Shown: piece by piece, positions 1 through 12,696 of the stretch | Layout: each line of letters begins with the position of its first letter | How positions within the stretch are numbered: position 1 is the first letter of the stretch | Assembly: GCF_030273125.1 (NCBI RefSeq) | Contig: NC_081537.1 | Coordinates: forward strand, 18,908,603-18,972,602 | Length of the DNA: 64,000 nt | Direction: 5' to 3' | DNA from: Centropristis striata | Taxonomy: Eukaryota; Chordata; Actinopteri; Perciformes; Serranidae | Notes under the pieces: model-generated | Told to the model about the DNA's origin: nothing | Seen by the model: the letters and a program-made list of their open reading frames with translations, nothing else | Database searches by the model: none | Made by a program: the position numbers and the translations under genes

Positions 1-880
1 TTGTTGTTGTTTTTTCTTCAGATATTTTTGCTAGCCATTGAAGAAAAAAATGAATGCCACTGTATGCATATTAGTTGTATAGTTTGTCCATTAATAACAG
101 AAAAACACAAAATTATGGGAAGTCCAAAAATTGACCAAAGAAAAAAAGTCATACATGATTTTTATTCAGAAATTGTCAAATTTTAAAATGCCTAAAAATA
201 ACTTAATTATAGTCTGATGATACAGATTAGTTGTGTAGTTTGTCAATTAATAACAGAAAAATACAAAATATGGGATGTCCAAAAATTGGCCAAAGAAAAA
301 AAAGTCATGCCGATTTCGGTCAAAAAATTGTCAAATTTCAAAAATGCCTAAAAATGCTAAAACTGACTTTATTATAGTCTGTTGATACATATTAGTTGTA
401 CAGTTTTTCTATAAATGACAGAAAAACACCATATTATGGGATGTCCAAAAATTGGCCAAAGAAAAAAAAGTCATACTATAGCATGTTGATTTTTTTTGTC
501 AAAAATCGTCAAATTTTAAAATGCTAAGATTGCCTTTATTATAGTCTGTTGATGCATGTTAGTTGTATAGTTTGTCCATTAAGGACAGCAAAACACCAAT
601 TTATAGTCCAAAAAATAAAAAACCCGCTGTGTTGAAGTTTGTCGAAAAATGCCCCCCAAGAAATGCTTTAAAATTAGCACGTTCATCATGGTCATAGCAT
701 AGTATGTCCAAAAATATATAAAAGAACACCATATTATAGTATGTCCAATAATGTTTGTCCAAAATTGACAAAATAACATTAAAAGAAAGCAAAAACACCA
801 TGTCGTAGTATATTATGTCATAAATATTATATAATGAAAAATGTCAGTAAAGTATGCAATAAAATATACTAAAAATGTTA
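1..880. repeat. Satellite-like tandem array, about 160-bp unit
   Basis: Units beginning TTAGTTGTATAGTTTGTCC recur at about 71, 227, 392 and 559, so the period is 156-167 bp. Each unit also carries a run like ATGGGATGTCCAAAAATTGG followed by an A-rich tract, AAAGTCAT and a TCAAATTT block. Copies diverge by substitutions and small indels and become hard to follow after about 640, though TGTCCAAAA-type pieces continue to about 880. The array runs off the left edge, so its true size is unknown. No gene is seen in it. Confidence 0.75.
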
Positions 881-3800
881 CAGAACAAAACATCTCTGCA
901 GTTTTTTCTTCTTTTCATTTCCTTGTCATGTGTAATCATCAGCCCTGAAGTAAACCCCAGACGAACACAAGAAAAAAGCAAGAGTATGGAAATGTGGGAT
1001 TAAATACCAGCCACAAATGAGAAAAATACAATGAGGTGGATGCATAACAACTACAGGCGATCTGGTTAAAAAACCACAAATGACTGCATTATAAAAACAC
1101 AAAAAATCCTCAAACTAATTGGAAACACACACAGTAACAAAGAGATTCAGTGTTTCTTGTCTCCAACACTCCTGTTTCCAATTTGTTTATTGAAAAAAAA
1201 AAGAATGAGAAATAAGTCCACTAAAGATACCTTTTGTAAAGTTCTATATTCTGCCAACAGGGGGCAGTGCACCTCAATCTATATGTAAATGAGAAATCCT
1301 AATTAAAACGAACACTAACTGATACTGTGGTGCAAGTTTCTGTCATATGATACTACTCTGTCAGCAGATATGGTCAGGATAGACTTAAACTCCTTATGAC
1401 TAAGAGACTTTTTAATGATGTCATCAAGACAAATAATGAAGCTGCGCTATAGCAGGTGAATAATGCCATCACTCTTACATGGAAGCATGATAAAACTGAC
1501 TCAGATTACCATAAAGTAATTAAGATGTTATTGCCCAAATAAAACTTTAGAAAAGGTCACATGACACGCCTCGTCACTGTAATCGTAAAAGTTTCACATC
1601 CGTGTAAATCCACATGATCTCTTCTGCTAAACACTATATCTGTACAGAAACTGATGAAGCTCTGAAAGCGCCAAAAGGTCGATACTTCATTACAAGACGA
1701 GGCCGGACAGTTCCTCTTTCAGAGCGTCACATGATACATGAGCAAAACAACAAAAGCATACATAAAGCTTTTATCCTTGTAATTGCCAAGAGTCAATAAC
1801 AGGGAGGAGTGTATCCGAGCTATTTTTTGCCAAACAATCATGTTTCTTATCTTGCACAAAAAGCCAATTGACAAAAAGCCTCTTTGTTGACAATTTCCAT
1901 TTCCTCTGGGAGCCGGAGCCATGGTGACACTCCTCAGCGGGACCATGAGTGGAGAGGTCATATGAATTATGTATTAACCCTAACTGACTTCTTTTATTTT
2001 TATTGACCCCCAACTAATTATATTTTGTCACTCACAAGGCTTTCCATTTTCCCTTTAATATAATATGGAACATGGGCCATTTAATGGCAGGGTGGCCCGC
2101 GCTGTGACCCCTCCGCTGAAATGCTTTCATGTGTGGCTTTGGAAAGTAATTTCTGATTACACTATGGGGATATGCATGTTAAACAAAGTCTTTTAACTTG
2201 TTCCGTCATTTTTTCCTAAACATGCTCACATTCCTCTCGCTCATACATCTCCTGAACGGATAAAGCATGTACTGTAAAATGTTGAGGAATTCTGAAAATA
2301 TATCTGAGGAATGCTGTTTAGCACAAAACATTACTTAAAAAACAGCATTTTTTCCCACTTTCATTCACATTTCCATACAGATTAATCAATCCATAAGTAT
2401 CTCCATATGAAAATGGCCATTCAGTTAGACAAGAGTTAGAATTATTTCAGATGAGTGTCAAAAAAGCAGTATTGGAAACCATCAGCTAACCATCTACTCC
2501 TCTCAAAAACTTACCTGCAGTCAACCAAAAGCCTGCTCAATGTGACTGGTCATACTTTGTGGACTACAAACAAACTACAAATGGACTACAAATGGAATTA
2601 AACAGACTAAAAATGGAATCAAACGGACTACAAACGGACTACAAATGGAAATAAACGGCCTACAAGTGGAATACAAATGGACTACAAACTGACTACAAAT
2701 TGAATAAAAATGTACTAAAAATGGAATTAAACCGACTACTAATGGAAAACAAATGGACTACAAACTGACTACAAATGGAAACCTTTGGATATCAAAGTAT
2801 ATTCCCTTTGCCTACAGATTCTGCATTCAAATGTAGATAAGGTATCCGTTTATAGATAATATAAGAAGTCAGATTTTACTGATACAACACTACGAATCTA
2901 CAGCCATGATTGCAGCTCCATAAGGCTGTACTAACTTTAGTCATAAATCAAAGAACTGGACAGATTAAAATGTTGACCTGATGATGCCACTACATGAAAC
3001 ATCAGAGCATTACCAACATTTTTACAAACACGTTTTGCGTGGAGAAAATGAGTATGTGTACCAAATTTCATGGCCATCCATCCAATTGCCATTCCACTTA
3101 AACACACTATTGAGAACCTCATGCAGACGTTAAAGGAAAAGTCAGGGTATCGTCAAAGCCAGTAGGATTCATGCTTTGGGAAACATGAATGTCTATACAA
3201 AATATGATGGCAATCCATCCAATGGTTGCTGAGATACCTTGATCTGCACCAAAGAGATGGACAAGCCAAGCTTCCCATCCAGAGAGTCAGTGATGCTCGC
3301 ATGGTTAAAAGTTAAAGATCTGCAACGTGTATCTGGTTTAAATGTATGCTACGGAAAATGTGGTTTCTAAGATCTCAACCCTGACCATGTGAGCTCTTGT
3401 CTCTTTGTCTCCTCCGCTGTTGTAGCTGATGAAAAGAGACAGGCACAGGGTAGAACATGCACACTGTACCATTAATATCCCACGGATGAACAGGAGATCC
3501 TGTCTGTCCGCCTCTGTCTGTTTTCTACTTCACATTTCTCAAAGGCTTGATAATGACTTGTTGTTACATTCATTTTCTCACCCTCTCTTCCTCTTCCTCT
3601 CCCTGTCTCTCTTTCACAGCACAGTGTCTTGCTACACTTAAAACTTTCCCAACAGGCTCATCATAACTCAATCAGACAGCTCTTACTGGGATGTTAATGG
3701 GACACAATGACCCCCAAAACGCATTACAAGCGTTATCCTATTCCCCCCTTGTTCTATCAGGCTAATACACTTTCAAGCTTCTTTGTCAGGGAATACAGTG

Positions 3801-5154
3801 TGAACCCTTATGAATCAACTGCATGGCTTGAACCCAAAATATGTACAAATAAAATAGAGATAAAAACTGTTAACAGGAAACCGTTAAAAGACAATACGTC
3901 ATGTTTTGGAGGATGTTGCTGCAGAAAGGATGAGCATGATGATATACTATATTTTTGTTATTGTTAATACATCCCTAAAACAGCTGGGCACTGAAGTTTT
4001 TATCAAATATTACACACACGGGGAAATATTTGATGGGAATTACTTTACTGGATTCAGTGATCTAGTGAGTGTTTCTGGAAGCTACTCCTCATCAACAACA
4101 ACAACAACAACTCTGGAGTGCCCATATTTTGTGGTTTCATGGTTTGCTTGGTGGATGTTGCGATATTTAACTGTATTAGTGAAAATATGGACCTGTTTGT
4201 GGCCCTAGATGAAAAGTCAGGGGATCACCAAAGTCTTTGGTATTCATCCTCTGGGCCTGCCTGGGTCCAGAACTGCTACCCCTCACTCTTAAAACCAGTC
4301 TGACTTAAATTACTCTGGATTCAGCCAAATTAGCTGTAGTGACAGGACAAGAAAGATTTCCCTCCCTCACGGCAACCTGTTCGACACAGAAGATGTTCTG
4401 ATATTAGGCATCCTCTATGGAAACTTGTACCACATTTAGTGGAAATTCAATTTCAATGTAGATCAAAGTGATGGACCAACCAGTTATGGCTGCTTATATG
4501 TTGGTTGGGCTACAGAAATTCTGGTAGTCTTTTTGGTGACAAAGGAATAAGTATGTTTTTGGTCTGTCAGATTTTTATTTTTTTTTTATTCACAATGTGC
4601 CCTGATAAAAACTGCTGTTGATCAACTTGTTAGTGTGACTCATATCCTTTCATGACAATGCAATCTAAAAGGTGTGAGTTGTCAAAAACACTATGGTTAT
4701 GGCTTTTATACTTTTCATAAATAAGGAAGAAGAGAAGTAAAGTTAAATTATAGAGGGGCCTAAACCGGACCCCTGTGGGAAACCACATTTTTTCCTGATT
4801 TAGAGTTACTAAGGGAGATATAAAAGTCTCTATCTTTCAAATTACAGATAAATCAACTTTGGCATTGATAAAATATTATCAACAGTGTCAAACCACAAGT
4901 GAACCACAACATAAACCATACTGGCATGATTGCTGATTTATTAGGCACTGACGTCAAGCTGACTGCGCTATAGTTTGCATGAAAACCTGACTGGAAAACA
5001 TCCAAGAATTGTTGCTTGAGGACACAAGAAAAGGGAAGTCTCTTATAGGCCTGTAACCACTAATTGCAGTTAACTTCCATAATTTATTGCTGTGTCAACA
5101 TCGTTGATGAGAAAATGCATTAATGAAGCTCAGTAAAAGCAAACGATATGATAG
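881..5154. other. Intergenic stretch without a recognised gene
   Basis: No exon with a recognisable protein family, no RNA gene and no intact element was found apart from the 11-bp repeat at 2561-2780. The longest open frames (about 60-100 codons) have no domain signature and no convincing splice signals. Confidence 0.5.
2561..2780. repeat. Minisatellite, about 11-bp unit GGACTACAAAT
   Basis: The core GGACTACAAAT and variants (GGAATTAAAC, TGACTACAAAT, GGAATACAAAT) follow one another for about 220 bp in head-to-tail order. Substitutions are common, which suggests an old array. Confidence 0.7.
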
Positions 5155-5488
5155 AGCGGCTGTGGCTCAGTTGGGAGAGTTGGTTGGCCCCCAACCGAAG
5201 GTTTGGTGGTTCGATCCCTGACCATCGCAGCCAACATGTCGAAGTATCCTTGAGCAAGATACTGAACCCCAAATTGCTCCCGATGTGCTGTGTTCATCGG
5301 TGTGTGAATGAATTCCCAATGGTGGCAGGTGGGACCGTTTAGGGTAGCCTCTGCCACCAGTATGAATGTGTGTGTGAAAGGGTGAATGAGCGCAGTCTGT
5401 AGTGTAAAGCGCTTTGAGTGGTCGCAAAGCGACTAGAAAAGCGCTATATAAGTGCAGGTCCATTTACCAAGTGCAGGTCCATTTACCA
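5155..5488 (+). mobile_element. tRNA-derived SINE
   Basis: The head has RNA polymerase III promoter boxes: an A-box-like TGGCTCAGTTGG at 5163-5174 and a B box GGTTCGATCCC at 5208-5218, spaced as in a tRNA gene. The body continues through CTTGAGCAAGATACTGAA and AAAGCGCTTTGAGTGG to a tail of the type GCGCTATATAAGTGCAG. The tail segment AAGTGCAGGTCCATTTACC is duplicated. This head, body and tail order is typical of a SINE family abundant in percomorph fish. It is not a functional tRNA gene because no acceptor stem closes. Confidence 0.85.
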
Positions 5489-7311
5489 TTTAGAAGAACA
5501 TACTTATCAAAAACTGAGAGGTAAGAAACAAAACTCATAAAAGTGAACAACAGGACTCCAAACTACATGAGAAATTATTTCCCCCATGAGAGTCACAGCT
5601 GCATTACAACATTTTCTATTCTGTCGATTATCATGATTCTGCCAACCCAATTATATCCATGTGTTAGTCTAGCTGTTTATATAACGAGGACCACAATGAG
5701 AATGGAGCCCCAAACTTCATTGTGCCAACTTTGGCAAACAAGCCGAGATGAAAATCTTGCTTTTTACAGTCAGAAATACTCAACTAAAATAAACTAAACC
5801 ACATTGAGTGAATTTGCCCACAGGGCTACCTCCAGTGGTAATAGTACATGATGAGAGAGCCTTGTGCATCTGGGTTTAACAGCGGCGCGGCATCATGACA
5901 CAGACTGCAAAGCGGAGGTCTGATACCACAGATGTCTATGGCCAGAAGGGAGGAATTAAAAAGAGTCAGCTCGTGTCTTTAATGTGTGTGTCATAAAGGG
6001 AGGAAACAAATGCACAGTTCCAGCCAAGATGTTTAACGAACAACCCTGGCTAGCTGTCTACTCACTCAAACAGTACAGTAATCATTCCTGACTGATTTGA
6101 GACTTGAGAAGTACTTCTTCAACCACACTAAACCTCTTAAAACTGCCACAGAAAATGACCTTAGAAATAGGAGGCAAACATGACCACATCAAAGTGGGAG
6201 AAATGGTGGTGCCAACCACATTTTCCACTAACTGCTCTCTACTAAACAGTGGGGACATCATATCATCTTTCAGTTTATGAAAATCTATCACCATTTTGTT
6301 CTTTTAAAACAAATTATTTGATGTACGTCATTGGACCAAAGCAACCAAAGTTGATTATGCAGCTTGTTGACATGTGTTATTACAGCAGCAGCATATAAAA
6401 ATGGAGATTGTGCAGAGTTTGTTTTTAAAGGTCACCATAGATTAACAAAATACATTAACTATGAAATACTGTTGTTATGGCTGCATTTCATTTAAAAAAA
6501 ATGCTCTCCAGTAAAAGGCCCCCTGGGCGCCACTCAGGGCGAGAGGCCAAGGAATTCAAACTTTGATTTATTGATTGTCATGTTTCAGCGGTCGCTGATT
6601 GAATATGTGGTCCAACAAACGCTGTGAGCCTCGCCTGGCAACCTTTTTAGTTCCCTTCTCCTCTTCTGTCTGCCTGTCTGTCTGTCAGTTTCCCTTCTTA
6701 TCTTCCTGAGGAAACTGTTAGATGTTGCATCAGTAAGGGATTTGCAAAATGAGGAAACGATGAATTGTGAAAGGCCTCAAAAAACTTCTTACACATTTTC
6801 TCGCAGCAGCTTCAGCAAGTTAATGACACTTCAGATGTTAGATTTGATATGTGTCACTTTATTTTCCCTCAGACAATATTTACCAAAAATCCATTACATG
6901 TTGCCAGTACCACTGAAAACCTCCATTAAATAAATACTCAGTAAACTTTTGGTATTTGTATTTGAAGAACAAATAGGGCGAGTCCTGTAAGGTAAATATC
7001 TCAGAAAACACGAGAAAGATTTCATTGACAGCTTAATTCATCTCAAGCAGGACAGACAATTTATACACCAAAACCATGGAACCAAGGAACATGCTTGACC
7101 TTGATCAAATATTAGTCAGGTTATCTTTATGCTTGCTTTAGGATGAAAGGGTGTGGATTTCTGTAAAGACAGTTATTGTTAAAATGTTTTTAGGAATTTG
7201 TTCCTGAATGTCATGACAGAGCCGACTGATGATGTCCTCATTTTGTTTGGAGCAGGAAAATAATGTCAAGTGACTGCTGAAAAATGTTTTTGTGCGAGTT
7301 GTGATTAGATG

Positions 7312-7314
<3 letters not shown>
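5489..7314. other. Intergenic, nothing recognised
   Basis: This is AT-rich unique-looking sequence. No exon, RNA gene or element with defined ends was identified. Confidence 0.45.

Positions 7315-7393
<79 letters not shown>
7315..7393. repeat. (TA)n microsatellite
   Basis: About 39 uninterrupted TA dinucleotides, self-complementary and therefore able to form a cruciform. Confidence 0.97.
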
Positions 7394-7397
<4 letters not shown>

Positions 7398-7865
7398 CGT
7401 CACAGCAATGTAACTACAGCTGCTTTAAGAACAATCAGTGCTTATTTATATGCATATATAAACATACAAGGCTTGGGTGGTTGGATGAATATAGTATCAG
7501 CTATTAATTAACGGCTGGGTCCATGCCGGGTTGTTTTTTGTGGCAATTTAATTGTCTGTCTCTGAAGAACAAGTAAGAGCCGTAACTCAGCTGACACAAC
7601 ATGAAAAAAAACAAATCTATCTTGTTTTGTTTAGGTTATATGAGGTGTGTTTTATGAGGAGTTAATGAGAAAATTACGTTGAAAGACACACCTGTACAAA
7701 TATTTCAGCAACCACCAGTTGCCTGTTGGGAAATTTTAACATATTGCCCAACCCTAAAACATATATGTGTTAACAGAGAGTTGTGGAGTATACTGTCTTA
7801 AAAAATGAACAGCTGACATAGAGAATATGTGCACATAACTGCACCTAAGGACCAAATATGCAAAA

Positions 7866-8280
7866 GGTAGAGATGGCACAATACCACTTTTTCAGGTCCG
7901 ACACCGATACAGAAACTTTAAGTATCTGCTAATACTGATACCAATCCAACACTGTCTTTTTCCCTTTAACAACTAAGGTTTTCTTTTTTTTTCAGAATGC
8001 CCTTTGCTTAACCTGGCCATCTAAAAACACCATGCTCAAACTGTGAAACATCTGCTCCCTTAAAGGAAGAAATGCATTGCCCACAACAAACCTCAATATA
8101 ACACTAACTGTTCACCTCTCTCTATGGCAGGTCGCCCAAAGTTTAGTGAGGCATCTCCATAATAGTCATATACTTGTGGATCGGATTATAACTCGATTTC
8201 TTCCGATATCCGATCCAGTGATTTTGGCCAGTATCGTCCCGATTCCAATACTGAATATCGGATTGACGCATCCTTGCAAA
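7866..8280. mobile_element. Decayed DNA transposon (hAT-like MITE) remnant
   Basis: The left end AGAGATGGCACAATACCAC and the run CCGATATCCGATCCAGTG through ATATCGGATTGACGCATCC resemble a common fish non-autonomous element with terminal GGGATGCACCGATA-like repeats and internal runs of 'CCGATA'. The ends are imperfect and no clear target duplication is visible, so the assignment to hAT is an inference. Confidence 0.45.
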
Positions 8281-9737
8281 AGGGACACCTTTTCACCCCT
8301 AATATCACAGCAGAAGGGCCCTTTGTGTTCCTGTAAAGAGTGAGATGAGAGGACTGAAAGCACTCGCTACAACCAGCAGCTGGTTATCTTAGATCAGCAT
8401 GAATACTGTAAACAGCCTGGTTTTGTGCAAAGGTAACTAAAGCCATATACCAGCACCTTTGAAGCTCACAAATTAACATGTTTAATCCATGGGAAATCGG
8501 ACTTAAAGACATCAAGCTGTCATTTTACATGCAAAGTGATTACAGGACTACAGGGGCAAATGTGCAGACCAGAAGGATTCTTGGACTTATCAGCGCCTCA
8601 GAGATACACTTGGACCAAGCAGAGGGAAACTTGAACAAACTAGAAGGGTATGTGTGGGTACTTATTCTGGCCCTCAGAGCATAAGTAGCAGAGGCAGTAA
8701 CCCCCCCTGCCCTCTCACTGTGCACACCACTGGATAGATAGATATTTACCATCACTAATGATGATTTTCATATTTAGTGACAGACTGACGGAGCGTTTGC
8801 AGATTCAAGCTGAACGACGGGACATTGCTTCCATCTTGACGGAAATATTTGGCATGTCATTTAGAAAATCATTAAGTGAGGATTATTGTTGTTATAATAA
8901 TGTGTCTATTTCTTCTGTCAGTGCACAAAATACTGGGAATAAGACCTCCGTCTGCAGTCCGACCATAAAAACAAAGTATTCCCCTGATGCCACTTGTACT
9001 AATTGCACTATACACATTAGCATGCATACTGATCACACCCATATATTAAGTGTTTTCTGCTGATGGTGGCAGAATTTTTTCTCATATGAGTATCAGTCCT
9101 GAGGAGTGGTGGTTTATTGTTGTGGCTAAAGTGCAGCCTGGTGTGGGAATTTGAATTGGACTCCCCCCGTGACCGAAAACAGACAAAGCTTTGTGTTTCA
9201 GCCTTGGTAAAAGTGTGTGACAAGCACACAGACACAGCAAACAGGTAGTAGTGTCAATGCCATGGACCCGGATTCAAGGTTCCTTTTATCATCCTGATCA
9301 AACTGAGAGAAATTTTACATAACGTCTCTTAGAGGTAACTTTATAGGCACTGTGTTTGAGGTTAAAGACTTCAGTAGAGTCATTAAAAGACCAATTTCTT
9401 TCAACAGAGTTAAGATTACATCAATAAAAACGAGGGACTCGTGAATTCGAGCAGTAGACTGAGTTCACCCGCTGCTTTTTTCTCCAATATCCCTCCAGCT
9501 TGAGCTCCAGCTCCCATCCACATCTAACACTGCTTTCATGTTTGACCCACTTTTTACAAGACAGAGACAACGACAAGGAGAAAGAGAGGCAGAAGGAAAA
9601 TGATGAAAAAGACACCAGCGGAGGAGAGTTAAGGCAGCGAGGCAGATTGAGAGGGAGATGCAAAGAAAGTGGAGAAAACGCGATTGAGAGGAGATTGAGT
9701 GAGAGAGTGACAGCGGCAGAGAGAATGACAAAGGTGT

Positions 9738-9738
<1 letters not shown>
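8281..9738. other. Intergenic, nothing recognised
   Basis: No exon with a family match or defined repeat is seen. Short open frames here lack domain signatures. Confidence 0.4.
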
Positions 9739-9768
<30 letters not shown>

Positions 9769-10050
9769 AAGAGAAAAGGGGTAAACAGAAGGCAAAGCTT
9801 AAGGCGCCTGGGAAGGAGGGGAGTGGGCTGAGCGGGAGGGAGGGAGGAGGGAATCGCTGCTTCTCCTAATAAAGCGAGTGTATGTGAAAGGAGGTGGTGA
9901 AAAGCGTTAGACTGAGCAGAGAGCTGTGTTACCAGAGAGAGAGAGAGAAAGAGAGAGGGTTAGAGAGAAAGAGTGAGAGGGGGAGACAGAGAGGAGAGAG
10001 AGAGGGGCAAAGAATAGAAAGAGCATTGTGTTGCTGCTGAAAAAGAACCC
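9739..10050 (+). promoter_or_regulatory. entpd1: Purine-rich putative promoter/5' UTR of entpd1
   Basis: Immediately upstream of the inferred first coding exon is a strongly strand-biased purine tract, with (GA)n at 9739-9766 and again around 9935-10005. GA-rich DNA is common near vertebrate transcription starts. No TATA box or defined initiator can be assigned, so this is placed by position only. Confidence 0.3.
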
Positions 10051-10066
10051 ATGTCTGCACAAAGAG
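10051..10066 (+). CDS. entpd1: entpd1 coding exon 1 (inferred)
   Basis: ATGTCTGCACAAAGAG is followed by the donor GTAGGTG. The 16 nt leave phase 1, and the AG that begins exon 2 completes a Glu codon, giving MSAQR-E-MKEK. Its existence is inferred from position, start codon, donor and phase. The peptide itself is too short to recognise. Confidence 0.55.
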
Positions 10067-10087
10067 GTAGGTGTACTCCTATGACTG

Positions 10088-10134
<47 letters not shown>

Positions 10135-12630
10135 CACACACACACAAATACACACACACAAGAGCAGGAAATCCTCATCACCCAGTTGATCCAGCAGCGG
10201 GATGTACCAGAAGTCGGTTCAGTAAATGTTAAGTATCAGGTGAGTGTGTGTTCTCGTCTAACTGTGTGACTTGCTTAATTGCATGTAGCAGCTGTGTAGC
10301 AGTGTGGGGCAGGTGTGTGACTTTTCCATAGCATGTGTCTGAGTGTGCGGCATAAGCAGGTGCCTGGGCGCGTGTGAGTGTGTGTGGGGGTGTTTGTATG
10401 TGGGATTTAGTGGGAGGTTTAAGCTGCGTGTGGTTGTGTTGCTGAGGATAAACAGAGGCGTCATGTGAGCTCTATAGTAGTTTATCAGACAAAGTACAAG
10501 TGACGGAGGGTAATTGTGCAACATTATCAAATTAATTAAATGCATTTATGGAGGTCGGTTAAAGTTTGGTTGCAGATATGTTTGATAGCATGATCCAATT
10601 AAGTTATGATGCCTCCTGGTGAGGCTGTGCATATTTTATTTACATGCAATATGTTTTTACACATATTATGAATTAGTATTTTTAATCATGGCTGGAATTG
10701 AACAATTAAAGCAGTATTTTCAACTGAGCTGAATGTCATTTGCACGTAAGGCTCAGTGAACTCAAGGATGTTTCAACATATCTCAAAATTGCATGAAAAA
10801 GTTTCACAATGACACAGTTGGCTCACTATATTAAAAAAAAAGAAACTATACAGATGGTTTGGATTATGTGCTGATATTTTCATCTCTGTCTCCACCCCAT
10901 TACAATGCAGGTGAATTTTATTTGTGGAATTGGCTTTAGATATTCTAAGTAAGAAATAATATTAAATAATTGTTTCCATTAACAATTTCCTACATAATCT
11001 GGGTATTTTTAAATGTTATGATCTCCACAAGTGAAATTCCACTCACCTCCATCATTTGATGTAAAAGCAGAAATCTAAGAGAAACCTGGAGATTCATTCT
11101 GTTTGCACCCTAAATGTTTATTTTATTAGCTATCAGTGAACTGGAGACTGTTTGGACAATCTGAAAACATGTAAACAAAAGTCACATTTGCTTATGTCAA
11201 GTGGCTGATAACTTATCTGAGCTGTCGAGATAAGGCACCTGGCTCTACATGTGGATTAAAAAGGGTCTGTTCACTGAGGTATTGAATTACAAACATGTAA
11301 TGCAGATAGTTTTTGATTTTATATGCTCTAGTTTTACAGATTCATTGTTGGTCTCTGCCTGGACCCTGTTAGCTGAATGGAATTTCATTCGTGGTTGTTG
11401 CTTTAAACTACATTTTAAAAGGTCTTTTAAGAAACAATGCCTGGAGTGCAGAGCCCATTATCATCTGTTTCAGGCTATTAAGGTATTAGTGAATTCAAAA
11501 ATATCTGGACAACTTAAAAAAATGTATGCAAAGGTCACATTTGGTTATGTTTGTGGGTGACGCCTTATCTTAAGTTTCAAAATAACACCTTACATGTAGA
11601 ATAAAGGGTCATTTCAACCCAATTACAAGAAGAAAAATGTACGCCACTTAAATATGTAGACTTGAATTTTATGTTCTTTAGTTTAACATTTAGTTTGAAT
11701 TTGTGAAGGCAGAGATATCTCAAAACCCGGATCAGTTACACCTTAACTATCCATATGGTGGGACAACAGCAGATATGTGAGAAAATAAGTTTGTTTTTTG
11801 TAATTTGGGTGACACGCAAGAAGTGTTTTCATTCACCTATTTTTATGAGCATTTTAGATTAGATTACATTATACTTTACTGATCCCACAATCGGGAAATT
11901 CACTTGTCACAGCAGCAAAAACAGAAGCAAAAGGTGTGAATATAAATAGTAGTCGTTTGAATGAAAAATATAAATACAGATCAAGACTATAGAAAAGCTA
12001 TGGTGAATAGTGAATTTGAAGTATTGCATTAGAAAAGCAGAATGACAACATTTAATAAAAGTTCCTCAACCATGGCATAAAATTTGTTGGTGGTTTTTGC
12101 CTTTTCAAAAAAGCGTTGCTGCAGTAAATTGGGCTTGGAAACGATTTTGCGGAATAAATTCTGACTTAACGAACATTTAACTAACATGACTAAGAAGCTG
12201 CATAAAACATGTCCAACACCAGCATGACATGATGGAACAATTAAAACTTCTCCATTTTTCTCTCATAGTTGTCCAAAGGGACTTGCATTGTTTCCAGTGT
12301 GCAACATCTACGTCGTCCACTGTATTTACTGGCAGCAGCTTGACCTTCTGCTGAAGTTCAGGGTTAAGGTCACTCTGTCCTGTGACACCTCTGAGGAAAG
12401 ACCACTTCTCTGCAGCAGGCAGCGATGCTTCCTCTCAATTTTGAAGTCATACGACACAGTCAGAGGTTCCCTTTTTACAGGAAGCTGTAGACGATCCTGT
12501 TTCACAATGGCCCGGACGAGAGTATTTATAGAGCGCTGTTGTCTAGGACACAAAAGTTTGTCTGATTTATTGGAAAAAGCTGAAGTGGTGGCAACTCAAG
12601 GACATTGTGTTCAGAGGAACCCTGGTGTGT

Positions 12631-12696
<66 letters not shown>

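Noticed and set aside
5155..5240. tRNA gene at the A/B-box region
   Set aside because: The A and B boxes are present but the arms do not fold into a cloverleaf, and the sequence runs straight into a SINE body and tail.
9421..9795. Open frames of 80-124 codons opposite the purine tract
   Set aside because: They are Ser/Leu/Pro low-complexity frames produced by the GA/CT repeats, with no domain or splice evidence.
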